In this document: piece after piece, positions 21,574 to 32,145 of the stretch
Layout of the letters: every line of letters starts with the position of its first letter
Numbering within the stretch: the stretch's first letter is position 1
Assembly (NCBI GenBank): GCA_949752735.1
Contig: OX457039.1
Location: forward strand, 22,366,830 to 22,430,829
Direction: 5' to 3'
DNA: 64,000 bases
Source of the DNA: Lumbricus terrestris
Lineage: Eukaryota > Annelida > Clitellata > Crassiclitellata > Lumbricidae
Program-made: the position numbers and the translations under genes
The notes under the pieces: model-generated
Databases searched by the model: none
What the model was told of the DNA's origin: nothing
What the model saw: only the letters and a program-made list of their open reading frames with translations

Positions 21574-22893
21574 ACTAGCTGGGGTACCCGGCATTGCCCG
21601 AAAAATTTAGGATTCGACCCACTCCCGGCCAATTCCTTACTTCCCCACCCTCACTTCACTTCATCCCATACGTCACTCCTACTCCCCACCCCACTTATTT
21701 TCGCCATCCCACTCACCCACCAACCCCCTATCCCGCCGGTCCTCCTTGCCTCCACCTCTGTAGGCACTGTAGGGCAGAGGTTCTCAACCTTTTTCTGCAC
21801 GTGACACACCTAAACTCAAACAGATTTGGTGACACACCATGCAATCGTCATAGATGTACCGGTATCTGTAAAATTAAAATAGGCCTTCGTAAAGTTTAAA
21901 ATAGCTTAGGCTATCCATTTAAAATTGTTAAAAATTATAAAATGATTGAACATATTGACCCTGAATGCTTTTTAGTTTCTCGGGGCCCTGGACTTTGTCC
22001 ACTGATGTCAATTACGGTTGTTTGGCACTGACTGCGCACACAGGCATAGAGAGGGCACATTTCCACGTCATCCGCAAAGTATTTCATGTAGTCACTGTAG
22101 GGATTGTGGACCTATAATGCAAACACTGTGGCTGCTCCAGATTGCCATGTAGTGAAATGGATAAAATAATGAGAGTGCTATGAATTCTCACCATCTATGC
22201 CCACCAAACTCCTAAACTAAGCATGTCAATGTAATGTAAGAAAGACCGGCGTATACTGCGAGAATTCGTGACACACCAATTTTCGCGACACACCAGGGAA
22301 ACACCGGTTTTACGCGACACACCGCTGGCCAATTCGTGACACACCAGTCGCGACACACCGGTTGAGAACCTCTGCTGTAGGGTACTGTGCATTGGCCGAT
22401 AAATTTTGCTTTTGGCCCACTTGTACTCACTCCAACCACCGGCTCCACAATTGCCCGCTCCTCACTCCACTTCACCCCACCTCACTTCACCCCACTCAAC
22501 CCCTAATTCATCACACTCCGACCTCCTAACTGGTATGCCTCTCGTGATATTTGTGTTTATGGTCAAATTGTTTTCCTCACCCAAACAATACCCTGCATCC
22601 ACCCAGCCCCTGCGGGGCGAGGTGTGTTGGGTGGGGCGGCCCTGTAGCACTATACCTGTCTAGCTGCAACGTTTCAGGTGAAAACCGTGAAAATATAGCA
22701 ACGGAATGGAAATTTATAGCGAAAACTAGGGTTTTCACCCCACCTTGGTCCCCATGGTGATAGAGACTCACCAACCCTTCCACCGGGTATCCCATGCCCA
22801 CACCGACACAGTAGTGAAGGATTGGAGTGAAATGTTTAAAAACTGTTGAAATGTAGACACACACACACAGAATCTTCTCTTTATTTATATAGA
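21574..22893 (-). mobile_element. Non-autonomous Helitron
   Basis: Read on the minus strand it begins TCTATATAAATAAAGAGAAG, followed by a GT repeat, and ends with a short CGGGCAATGCCGGGT hairpin and CCCCAGCTAGT. TC at the start, CTRRT at the end, insertion between A (21573) and T (22894) and no TSD are Helitron hallmarks. A 600-bp hAT (21775-22374) sits within it, and a 2.1-kb hAT is inserted at its 5' edge. No Rep/helicase frame is present. Confidence 0.85.
21775..22374. mobile_element. hAT MITE, TSD CTGTAGGG
   Basis: Termini CAGAGGTTCTCAACC and GGTTGAGAACCTCTG, with clustered GTGACACACC/GCGACACACC motifs near both ends. The TSD CTGTAGGG is at 21767-21774 and 22375-22382. It is 600 bp and non-coding. 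Related half copies start at 2979 and 33508. Confidence 0.93.
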
Positions 22894-22894
22894 T

Positions 22895-25031
22895 CAGCGG
22901 TTCTCAACCTGTGGGTCACGACCCCCACGGGGGTCGCCTGACGATTTGCCAGGGGTCGCCTGACGATTTGCCAGGGGTCACCTGATCCCTTCAGAAACTT
23001 GCAAAGAATGTATAGGCTGCACATTATACTAGCGATTTCAGCGTTTTCTACTCTATAGCAACTTCAAATAAATTCCTTTTAGCTGGCTTATACTTATGCA
23101 ATGAACTATTACATAGCTTGCAGCAGCTAATTTAATTTTTGCCATTTTTGTTTTAAAATGTAAATTCCACTTTTACCATTCTTCCAAAATATGGAACAAT
23201 ATCCAGTTTGCTCATCAAATCTAGTCCGCTAGTCAGGCCAATACATTGGCGGAGACTTTTGGGACAATCATGTGCATTAACTGCAGAGAGGGCTGTCTCC
23301 CGAAACTTGTTGTGGGGACTGAGCTGCTTGTAGTCTCCCCAATATTTTAGAAATATTTAATAGATATCATCATTAATTTCAGTGTCTATAAAGTGGAAAA
23401 TATAAGTGCCTGGACGCTCCTTACCTTTCCAAAGGAAGTGCCTGGATGCCCTTTACCTTTCCAGTCTGTGCTTGCCAAGAAGTGGCTGGACGGCACTCAG
23501 ATTTTAAAACAAGTGCATAGACGCCGTCCATGACCGTCCTGGCACACCTTAGTATCTGATTTAAAATTTCATTTCTACCTTGTTATCCGCTGTTTATCTA
23601 TAGTAAACAATTTCGTTAAGATGTCAGTATGAAATGCTACCATTATCGTGTGCAAATCAAAAATTTAAACAATGAGGATGAAATATTTATTGAAATCTTA
23701 AACCCCATTCTTGACCACTGAAATCACAGGTTGAGAACCGCTGTCTTAAGCCAGGTTTATACGAACTGAAATCATGGGGCATTTTTTTGACAACACAGCT
23801 TAAAATGCGACTATTGTGGAGTGGACATAAAAATAGTAATAATGGGAGGGACACTTTTTGAAGATTTGAAAGACTAACAGCAAATAAAATATTATGACCA
23901 ATTTTTGCTAAAATGACAGCCTAAAATGCAACCATTGCATTGGGGGAAATTAAAAACTTTTGACAACGGGGACACATCCCCTTTTCAAGCCCCTTCCTTG
24001 CTCATCGCATTCATAAATCAATCAATCAATCAATCAATCGTAATTTATATAGCGCCCCTTCAAGGTACATACTCAAAGGCGCTCCCGACCGAGATCAAGC
24101 GAAAAAAAAGTCTTCAACAGTTTGTGAAATTGAGAACAGCTTGGGAGGTGTCGCATAGTCAAGGGAAGTCCATTCCAGGTTGTTGGACCAACCACAGAGA
24201 ATGAACGCCTCTGCATTGTTGCAGAGCGAGTGAAAGGAACCATTAAGTCACCTTGGACAGCAGAGCGCAGTGCGCGGCGGTCTATGCAAGTGAAAAGAGG
24301 GAGGCAAAGCTCACACAGATAAGAGGGTGCCCAGCCTGATAAGCATCGCCACACCAAGGATGGAATCCTAAATGAGATGCGCTGCAGGAAAGGAAGCCAG
24401 TGCAAGACCTCACCAAAAAAAGAACACAAATAACGTTGACAAAATTGATAACCTCCAAAAACGAATGGGCTAGGTTAAAAGAGTGTCAAGAAAAGAAGAA
24501 CTAATGAAGAATTTTCAAAGTAGCTTATTGTTTAATAGATGCAGCATGAATAGAGAAACTACAACGTTTTATTTGTAATAACATTTTGTCGGTAGAATCG
24601 ATGAAATCCAATGAATAAACTGAAGCGCCATTCAGATACTAAACATCGTAGCCTAACTATGCTGGAAAGCATCCATGGCAAGTATTTTTTACAACAGCTG
24701 ATGATGCCACAAAGGCACACTTGAAATGGGGGGTAGTTCCAGCAACAAGGCGTGGCAGTTGTTGAAGTGTCACAAACTGAATAGACGCATGAAACTTCAA
24801 CTTCAAACTGCCGAATAGGTAGCTCTCATGCAGAATCGCCATTCAGAACCAGGAAACCTCACACAATTGCCAAAATCAGTTTCGAATTATGAAGTGAAAT
24901 GTATGACAATGGACAATGGTGGCAAAATGCAGTGACAAAGTTAGAAACGCGAACAATTTTGTTGTTAGGGGTCGTGACAACTTTTGAAATCTTACCAAGG
25001 GTCACCGCACTAAAAAGGTTGAGAACCGCTG
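22895..25031. mobile_element. hAT element, TSD ATATAGAT, with nested LINE fragment
   Basis: Termini CAGCGGTTCTCAACCTGTGG and AAAAAGGTTGAGAACCGCTG, with GGGTCACGACCCC and GGGGTCGCCTGAC palindromic motifs near the left. TSD ATATAGAT at 22887-22894 and 25032-25039. A second internal right terminus (GGTTGAGAACCGCTG ending 23743) marks another hAT remnant. The target was the 5' end of the Helitron at 21574-22893, so the TSD copies part of the Helitron start. Confidence 0.9.
24012..24440 (-). pseudogene. L2-like LINE 3' fragment
   Basis: On the minus strand LHWLPFLQRISFRIPSLVWR, CLSGWAPSYLCELC, RRALRSAVQGDLMVPFTRSA and FSVVGPTTWNGLPL are followed by GGGAGCGCCTTTGAGT, GGGGCGCTATATAAAT and an (ATTG)n tail (24015-24040). 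Only the last 120 codons remain. It lies inside the hAT element 22895-25031. Confidence 0.8.
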
Positions 25032-25039
25032 ATATAGAT

Positions 25040-25662
25040 GATACAAAAAAAGTGGTCATTACTCATCTAATTGGATGTTCATTGCTCAATGTTAGTCAAA
25101 GAATTATGGCTCAAAAGATCATGTGTTACTTAAAATGCCCATTTCTCATGTCAATCCAGTCTGTCTTAAGAAACAGCTAGTCAACAGAGACACTAAGGAT
25201 GATTTCATGTGCGATGTCATCATTTCGGACATGTTACATGTAACATTGCGTGCTCCTTTTGATGTAATCCCATATTTTACACTGTAGGCCATGGGATCTT
25301 CCCAGCATACCCTAAAACCTCTCATGAAATAGATGCTCATATGCCTTGTCTATAACACCACCATCTTTAGGATATTGTGGTATGACAATGAGAATTGATT
25401 GAATAAATGAATAAACGAATATACCTACATAATCAATTAAATGCCGCAAGCAGAGTTGCTATTAAAGAGAAGTTAGCTGTAAAGAATGATCCCACGCAGC
25501 GAATCCCTGACACGTTCAGCAGCCAAACACAATGAACAATGATCATCCAGCATGGAAGAAAGCAGGATTCAGATAGTAAGTTCTTAGGCTGATGCAAGTC
25601 AAAACAACTGAAACTAAACTTATAAGGCTCATCTCTTCACACCACTGCATGGTACTTCAGAC
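25040..25662. other. Intronic sequence, nothing recognised
   Basis: No coding, splice-flanked or repeat signal that I can support between the hAT TSD and the satellite array. Confidence 0.4.
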
Positions 25663-26394
25663 CGGATCAGAACAAAGCAAATAGTTTACTACTCATAGTG
25701 TAGTGCAAATGGAAGGGATCAGAACAAAGCAAATAGTTTACTACTCATAGTGTAGTGCAAATGGAAGGGATCAGAACAAAGCAAATAGTTTACTACTTAT
25801 AGTGTAGTGCAAATGGAAGGGATCAGAACAATGCAAATAGTTTACTACTCATAGTGTAGTGCAAATGGCAGGGATCAGAACAAAGCAAATAGTTTACTAC
25901 TCATAGTGTAGTGCAAATGGAAGGGATCAGAACAAAGCAAATAGTTTACTACTCTTAGTGTAGTGCAAATGGAAGGGATCAGAACAATGCAAATAGTTTA
26001 CTACTCATAGTGTAGTGCAAATGGCAGGGATCAGAACAAAGCAAATAGTTTACTACTCATAGTGTAGTGCAAATGGAAGGGATCAGAACAAAGCAAATAG
26101 TTTACTACTCTTAGTGTAGTGCAAATGGAGGGGATCAGAACAATGCAAATAGTTTACTACTCATAGTGTAGTGCAAATGGCAGGGATCAGAACAAAGCAA
26201 ATAGTTTACTACTCATAGTGTAGTGCAAATGGAAGGGATCAGAACAAAGCAAATAGTTTACTACTCTTAGTGTAGTGCAAATGGAAGGGATCAGAACAAT
26301 GCAAATAGTTTACTACTCTTAGTGTAGTGCAAATGGCAGGGATCAGAACAAAGCAAATAGTTTACTACTCATAGTGTAGTGCAAATGGAGGGGT
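25663..26394. repeat. 52-bp satellite array with trimeric higher-order structure
   Basis: Fourteen units of exactly 52 bp, each GGATCAGAACAA(A/T)GC...AGTTTACTACTC(A/T)TAGTGTA...GTGCAAATGG. Variants CAATGC/CTCAT/GGCA, CAAAGC/CTCAT/GGAA and CAAAGC/CTCTT/GGAA follow one another in the same order from unit 4 on, giving a 156-bp repeating trimer. The first three units lack the CAATGC type. Confidence 0.95.
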
Positions 26395-26399
26395 GAGCA

Positions 26400-26720
26400 T
26401 GCAATAATAACAATAATTATGACAATTTATATGGAGCCATAATAATGGCCATGTCATCACAAGGGCGCCTCACAAAACAGTTAACCTCAGGTCACAGGTG
26501 GAATGAGCCCTGAAGAAAAATTGTGTTTTTTATCATAGATTTAAAAGAGTCAACTGAGTCATTCAATTAAATAGGAGTCTGAGGAGGAAGTCTGTTTCAG
26601 CATTGAGGACCAGCGGCTGAGAAAGCACGATCATCAAAGCGCATCTTCATCCTCCACACACGAAGATCAGCTCTCTCTCTCGAATGATCAGAGATGCAGA
26701 CGGATGAGTGTCAATGCAGC
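26400..26720 (-). repeat. L2-type LINE 3' fragment, decayed
   Basis: AATAATAACAATAAT followed by ATTTATATGGAGCC and, 55 bp on, AAGGGCGCCTC resembles the reverse complement of L2-type 3' ends. Downstream sequence has broken remnants of the C-terminal LINE coding region (the equivalent of FDDRAFSAAGPQC on the minus strand at about 26600-26640). Confidence 0.45.
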
Positions 26721-26749
26721 TGCTGCACTGGGTGCAGGTCAATGACATG

Positions 26750-26935
26750 ATTTATAAACAATGTAATGTAATGTAATGTAATGTAAATCTTCGAGAATTT
26801 CTCAGCGCCCACAAAAGGGAGATCAGCTTATTCACTGGAGCTATATCAAATCAAGTCTGCAATAGCCAGAGCTGCCAAACAAGCAGACAAAGCTTTAACT
26901 CAATGTGGAATGAAGCAGGCAGGCAGTGGAGGATA
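26750..26935 (-). repeat. Dispersed repeat, copy 2 of 3
   Basis: Starts with ATGTA repeats (26760-26785) and contains GCGCCCACAAAAGGGAGATC and AGCTTATTCACTGGAGCTAT, aligning with 7545-7690 and 31585-31790. Confidence 0.45.
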
Positions 26936-27059
26936 TCACAGAGGAGTGGCATGACGTGGTTGTATTCCTCCTATTGCAGATGAGCCTTGCCATTGAGCAC
27001 CAAGCAGAGTCCATCCAAGAGCCATGCATATGTGCCTGTCACAGTGGTCCACTTTGGCA

Positions 27060-27226
27060 CAGTGGTGTAGTGGGGCGGGGACGCGGGGGGACGCCGTCCC
27101 CCCACTTTTTGCAAAATTCTTGCAAGATTGCACTTTTTGCTACAGTTTCTACTTCAATTTCCATGGCGTCCCCCCACTTCAATTTCCAGGCGTCCCCCCA
27201 CTTCATTTTTTAAGACTACACCACTG
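27060..27226. mobile_element. 167-bp hAT MITE, TSD CTTTGGCA
   Basis: Left CAGTGGTGTAGTGGGGCGGG and right ...AGACTACACCACTG are inverted termini. CTTTGGCA is duplicated at 27052-27059 and 27227-27234. The interior has repeated GCGTCCCCCCACTTCA blocks. It is a small, recent-looking insertion because the TSD is perfect. Confidence 0.92.
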
Positions 27227-27408
27227 CTTTGGCAGTAACAAAAGCAGCGTCAAAAGGTAAGGATTTGATGCAGCTCCTTATGAGATGCAGCTGGCAAAAG
27301 CAACTGGGGCATGGCACCTCACGGATATATCAAACTCAAGCAGGATGCCAAGATCATGCACAGAAGTCAAAGGTGGATCAGAGCTCCACAGACATTCAGC
27401 CCATCGGT

Positions 27409-27960
27409 GTCAATATGGAAACACCATCTGCTGTCAATATGGAAACACCATCTGCTGTCAATATGGAAACACCATCTGCTGTCAATATGGAAACACCATC
27501 TGCTGTCAATATGGAAACACCATCTGCTGTCAATATGGAAACACCATCTGCTGTCAATATGGAAACACCATCTGCTGTCAATATGGAAACACCATCTGCT
27601 GTCGATATGGAAACACCATCTGCTGTCAATATGGAAACACCATCTGCTGTCAATATGGAAACACCATCTGCTGTCAATATGGAAACACCATCTGCTGTCA
27701 ATATGGAAACACCATCTGCTGTCGATATGGAAACACCATCTGCTGTCAATATGGAAACACCATCTGCTGTCAATATGGAAACACCATCTGCTGTCAATAT
27801 GGAAACACCATCTGCTGTCAATATGGAAACACCATCTGCTGTCAATATGGAAACACCATCTGCTGTCAATATGGAAACACCATCTGCTGTCAATATGGAA
27901 ACACCATCTGCTGTCGATATGGAAACACCATCTGCTGTCGATATGGAAACACCATCTGCT
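27409..27960. repeat. 24-bp minisatellite, exactly 23 copies
   Basis: Unit GTCAATATGGAAACACCATC plus TGCT, with no length variation and only one variant, GTCGAT for GTCAAT in units 9, 14, 22 and 23. Because the unit is a multiple of three and lacks stops in five frames, it creates long repeat 'proteins' (VNMETPSA, QYGNTICC, SIWKHHLL and two on the minus strand) that are artefacts. Near-identity between units points to recent amplification. Confidence 0.97.
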
Positions 27961-28327
27961 AGTCGCACACCACAAGAAGTCCATCTTCTCGGGGTTGAGT
28001 TGCAGTCTATTTGACCGCATCCATTCGGCGACTGAAGTAGCATCGTATAAAGAACACCTCTCTAAAAACAGGAGGCAGCTATTTCAGATCTGAAGCATAT
28101 CGAACTACTGGGTTGTGTAGACAGGACTTAGTGTCTTAGCCAGGGTGGCGAGGAAATGCCAGGCCACCAGCCAGTGGTTGATGTCAACAACGTTCCAGAA
28201 GCATTTTCTGGAGCACTGCTGACATCAACCACCAATGGCATCTCATGAACTCTGGCAGCAACGATGTCAAGTATGTCCCTGTAATCACAAGTCACACTGG
28301 TTATGCCCTTGGCGATCGTAGTTGTAC

Positions 28328-28805
28328 TTGTATGCCCTGCAATCATGAGTGACACATGTATGTTCTGCAATCACGAGTGACACATGTATGCCCTGCAATC
28401 ATGAGTGACACATGTATGACCTGGAATCATGAGTGACACCTGTATGCCCCGCAATCATGAGTGACACATGTATGTTCTGCAATCACGAGTGACACATGTA
28501 TGCCCTGCAATCATGAGTGACACATGTATGACCTGCAATCATGAGTGACACCTGTATGCCCTGCAATCATGAGTGAGACATGTATGTTCTGCAATCACGA
28601 GTGACACATGTATGCCCTGCAATCATGAGTGACACATGTATGACCTGCAATCATGAGTGACACCTGTATGCCTTGCAATCATGAGTGAGACATGTATGTT
28701 CTGCGATCATGAGTGACACATGTATGCCCTGCAATCATGAGTGACACATGTATGCCCTGTAATCATGAGTGACGCATGTATGTTCTGCGATCACGAGTCA
28801 CACTT
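28328..28805. repeat. 28-bp minisatellite, about 17 copies
   Basis: Unit TGTATGCCCTGCAATCATGA plus GTGACACA, with variants TGTATGTTCTGC, GACCTGC and CACCTG recurring in a rough three-unit order. It ends 150 bp from the talin exon donor at 28955. The array is an imperfect higher-order type like the 52-bp array. Confidence 0.95.
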
Positions 28806-28954
28806 GTCAAACTGCACAGCACCATACATTCCAGCAGTCTGTGATTGACAATTTAATAGCTGCCTTATTTAGAGGTTTTGCTCCAAAATAATTTTCATAT
28901 CACAAAATTACATGATTCTCTGTCCCCGTAAATCTCCACTGAAGACACACTAAC

Positions 28955-29098
28955 CTGCTGTTGCGTGCTGGCTGGACTAGACAATAGCTCACAGGCTGAC
29001 TGAATTGCTTGATTTGCTCGGGAAATCTTGGACTGGTCAATGATTCCTTTCAAACCAGGTTCACTTGTTGGATCAGCCAAACCAACTAAATATGCGGC
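28955..29098 (-). CDS. TLN: Talin exon, rod R8
   Basis: A 48-codon phase-0 exon starting AAYLVGLADPTSEPGLKGII and containing ISRANQAIQSACELL before ending ASTQQQ at CAG/gttagt; the acceptor is ttctttag. AAYLVG..DP.S..G..GL....(F/I)(A/S)RANQAIQ.AC is one of the most conserved talin stretches and is unmistakable. It sits 150 bp from the end of a 28-bp minisatellite on its donor side and 358 bp from a Helitron on its acceptor side. Confidence 0.95.
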
Positions 29099-29456
29099 CT
29101 AAAGAACATTCAAAACAATACGAATATAAGACTCAAAATTGCAAAACTCACAATTTATAAAAATCCAAAGAAAGCAAAGCGCAGGGCAAATTCATTCACA
29201 AGGGCTGCATCAAATGAGAAGGATTGTCATACAGATTATACGTTATATCGCGCATAAGTGTTCTGCATAGTATATTATCTAGCCTCTGTGGACCGAGCAA
29301 AGCAGGGCTATTAGGCTGAAAATAGTTTACATCTACTTGATTACAATACCTCTCAAGAATGTAATAACTTTCACAGAGCTGTGCACATCTACATAGAGGA
29401 ACAGCTCAATGAATCATAAGTGAGGTTGCCTGAATACATAATTCCTGAAAATTATA

Positions 29457-31029
29457 TCTTATATATATTTCAGTAAGTCTGTGTGTTTGTTTGTTTGTGA
29501 CGTTGTTTGGTTGTTAGCTATGCACGGCCACAGTTTTGAAGCAATCGACCCAAATTTTTCGCAGAGGGGTCCAGGTCGACCCGACACAGGTTATTGGGGG
29601 GTCGGCAAATCTCTGCCACCATGGGGGCCAAGGTGGGGAGCGAAACCCCCAAATTTTTTAAAAAAAAACGGAGCAATTGATTTGAATTTTTTCCCCTAGA
29701 TAGAGGTCCATCAGAACCCCCCGGATCAGTGGTTGGAAAATCTCTACCACTAGGGGGGCCAGGGTGCGGGGGGTCAAAAACACTGATTTTCGCTATAAAT
29801 TTTCATTCGCTTGCCACGTATAAAAGCAGTAATTTTAACCGTTTTAAAGGTGTCTAAAGTGAGGTGGAGTGGAGGTGTGGGATGGAGGTGAGGGGTGGAG
29901 GTGGTGGGGTGGGGTGGCGTAGGGAGTCGAGGGGTGGTGTTGGGGATGGGTGGGGTGGGGTGGAGTGGGGTGAGGTGTGTTCTTGGGGGGGTTGGGGGGC
30001 CCGGGGAAGATAAATTTCTTCCGAAAACCCAAATTTCTCGGGTGGCGTACAGGTGGAGCTCGGAGTGTGACGGGGTGTCGTATGGTGTGGGAGTGGGGGC
30101 GGGGGTAGAGGTGAGATGGGGTGGGGGAGGGTGGGGAAGAATTTTTTCACGGAAACCGAAATTTCACGGGTGGCGTACCGGTGGAGCTCGGAGTGTGGTG
30201 GGGTGTGGTACGGTGGGGGGGGTTGGGGGTGGAGGTTGGGGTGAGGTGGGGGAGGGTGGTAAAGACTTTTTTCACGAAAACCAAAATTTTACGGGCTGCG
30301 TACCGGTTGAGGTCGGAGTGTGGTGGGATGTCGTGGGGTGTGGTGGGAAAATGGGGTGGGTGGTGGGAAGAATATTTTTCGAAAACCAAAATTTAACGGG
30401 TGGCGTACTGGTTGAGGTTGGAGTGTGGTGGGGTGTCATGGGATGTGGAAGTGGGCGGGGGAGAAGGAAATTCGTACCGGTGGGGGTCGGAGTGTGGTGG
30501 GGTGCTCTCGGTTGTGGGAGCGGGTTGGAGGGTGGGGTGGGAGTGGGGTGTGGGAGGGTGGAAAAGAAAATAAATTTTTCACGATAATCAAAATTTCACG
30601 TGTGCCGTACCGTTTGACGCCGGAGTGTGGTGGGGTGTGGTGGGGGTATGGGTGTTGGGGGTTCGGGGGAAGATTTTTTCCCGAAAAACCAATTTTCACG
30701 GGTGGCGTTTTGGTGGAGCTCGGAGTGCGGTGGGGTGTCGTAGGGTGTGCGGCTATGGGGTGGGGGCTGGGGTGGGGTGGGGATGGGGAAGAAATATTTT
30801 CCAGAAAACCCAGATTTTACGGGTGGCTAACCAGTGGATGTCGGAGTGTGGTGGGCCGGTGTCGTGAGGTGTGGTGGGTGGGGTCGGGGTAAAGAAGGAA
30901 GCAATTTTCGGGAGTGGTGGAGGGAGGGTGGGAGAGAGAGAGAGAGAGGGAGCGATGTAGGGAAAGAGTGATTGGCCGGGAACGGCCGAGTCCTAAAATA
31001 CCCGGGCAACGCCGGGTGCCCCAGCTAGT
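29457..31029 (+). mobile_element. Non-autonomous Helitron with internal minisatellite
   Basis: 5' TCTTATATATATTTCAG leads to GTCTGTGTGTTTGTTTG, and the 3' end is an ACCCGG-GCAACG-CCGGGT hairpin then GCCCCAGCTAGT, inserted between A (29456) and T (31030). The interior (29880-30900) is extremely G-rich, with about nine diverged repeats of roughly 100 bp sharing ACGGGTGGCGTACCGGTGG and GGAGTGTGGTGGGGTG. The long plus-strand frames here (29895-30892) come from the repeats. It shares both ends with the Helitron at 21574-22893. Confidence 0.85.
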
Positions 31030-31044
31030 TTTTAATATATTTGT

Positions 31045-31430
31045 AAAGTAAAGGTAATAATCTTCGTTTAATCATAATGAGATGTAAAGATAACAATGTC
31101 AAAGAGAACCTCGGAATAAAGTTTCTAACATCTTTAACTGGTAGAACAAAAGGATGCGGTCTAGGGCGTAAGTTATAGATGGTTTTTGCTAGAGGTGGGA
31201 AAAGGTTCCTCAAGACATGATTGACATTTAGCATAACATTACGAAGCAGCCCAACATCAGCTCCAGCAACTAATTTCTCCATGTTCAGGAACATCGTGGA
31301 AAGGAATCCCAGTCGTCGCATCTGGTTCAACATATGTTCTAGTTTAGTTCTGTCGTTGCTAATAGTAAACCCCACCATATAAAGGTATAAGCATTTAGTG
31401 GTTAAAAGGCACAACACACTGAGCTATAAC
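31045..31430 (-). pseudogene. TTAC-tailed LINE, C-terminal fragment
   Basis: Minus-strand frames read MVGFTISNDRTKLEHMLNQM, RRLGFLSTMFLNMEKLV, VGLLRNVMLNVNHVLRNLFP and YNLRPRPHPFVLP, matching the end of the LINE at 45505-46252 (WWGFANAMERKRL, FLPTDF, LLPP, YNTRPRPHNLTLP). It abuts the Helitron 3' end. Confidence 0.7.
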
Positions 31431-31584
31431 TTAGGCTTCATTTAGATGGAAAACTTTAAAATAAAACTTTTTGTCAAACATACTCATTTATGAGTATGTT
31501 TGTCAAAATAAATATCAAACTTTCTTGCAGTGGCCCAAGAAAAGAGTAATTTGAACAGATGAATAATGTCTTCACTGAGTTTAT

Positions 31585-31790
31585 GGTCTAAGGTAACATG
31601 CAATGTAAATGTAAATGCAAATCTTCTAACTCAAGTGCCACATAAAGGTCGTATCAGGGAGACCAGTTATTCACCAGTGCTATATAAAATCATGTACACC
31701 ACAGAGGCCAGTTTTCTATTTTCGTTCTGGCGCCAGGTCAGAATAAGGCAAGATCAAGCCAAACAGACAGCACAGTGCTACGGTGGCAAT
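31585..31790 (-). repeat. Dispersed repeat, copy 3 of 3
   Basis: ATGTAAATGTAAATGCAAAT, then CACATAAAGG, GGGAGACCAGTTATTCACCA, GTGCTATATAAAATCA and AAGGCAAGATCAAGCCAAAC; aligns with 7545 and 26750. Confidence 0.45.
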
Positions 31791-31867
31791 CGGTGATGAT
31801 GGGGTTGTGTGGTAATGCAGGTGTAGAATTAGATAGGATAATTTCAAGTGGTGGTTTTCCAGTGAAT

Positions 31868-31895
31868 GGAAAGTTTATTTATATAGCAATAACGC

Positions 31896-31963
<68 letters not shown>

Positions 31964-32020
31964 GCAATAATAATAGTAAAATATAATGGTAGTAGTAATA
32001 AAAAAAATAATAATAATAAT
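31868..32020. repeat. L2-type tail and (TAA)n microsatellite
   Basis: AAGTTTATTTATATAGCAATAA is followed by about 22 TAA units (31896-31963) and an imperfect TAA/GTA region that touches the talin donor at 32022. Poly-Ile and poly-Leu frames here are not genes. Confidence 0.85.
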
Positions 32021-32022
32021 AC

Positions 32023-32145
32023 CTGAGCAGCATTTTCACTAAGGCCACAGACATTACTTGCAAAACAGGTCACGACATCACAAAATTTATCCATTTCTCC
32101 TTGCTTTACACTTGATGTTATGCCAGTCATTGAGTCAGCAAGGTT
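32023..32145 (-). CDS. TLN: Talin exon, rod R8
   Basis: A 41-codon phase-0 exon starting NLADSMTGITSSVKQGEMDK and ending LSENAAQ at CAG/gtatta; the acceptor is gttttag. It matches the vertebrate R8 helix LGEAMTGI....K.G....F.DA...A...LCG..E.AAQ. The donor lies immediately next to a run of TAA repeats (31896-32020), so the 5' splice site is followed within a few bases by a microsatellite. The cysteines at residues 22, 27 and 33 are not all shared with the vertebrate protein. Confidence 0.92.

Noticed and set aside
23727..23743. Right end of the hAT that starts at 22895
   Set aside because: It looks like a terminus, but the flanking 8 bp (TCTTAAGC) does not match ATATAGAT; the end at 25031 has the matching duplication.
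25663..26394. CRISPR-like array
   Set aside because: Units are contiguous tandem repeats with no unique spacers, in a eukaryotic intron. The same applies to the 24-, 25- and 28-bp arrays.
27229..28043. Long open frames of 215-261 codons on both strands over the 24-bp array
   Set aside because: They arise because a 24-bp unit without stops stays open in several frames; no unique domain, no splice context, and all frames are equally open.
29895..30892. Gly/Val/Trp-rich frames of 155 and 230 codons
   Set aside because: They are low-complexity translations of the G-rich Helitron interior, with no family similarity.
31875..32130. Poly-Ile and poly-Leu frames
   Set aside because: TAA/TTA microsatellite artefacts; the true coding part here is the talin exon 32023-32145 in a different frame.
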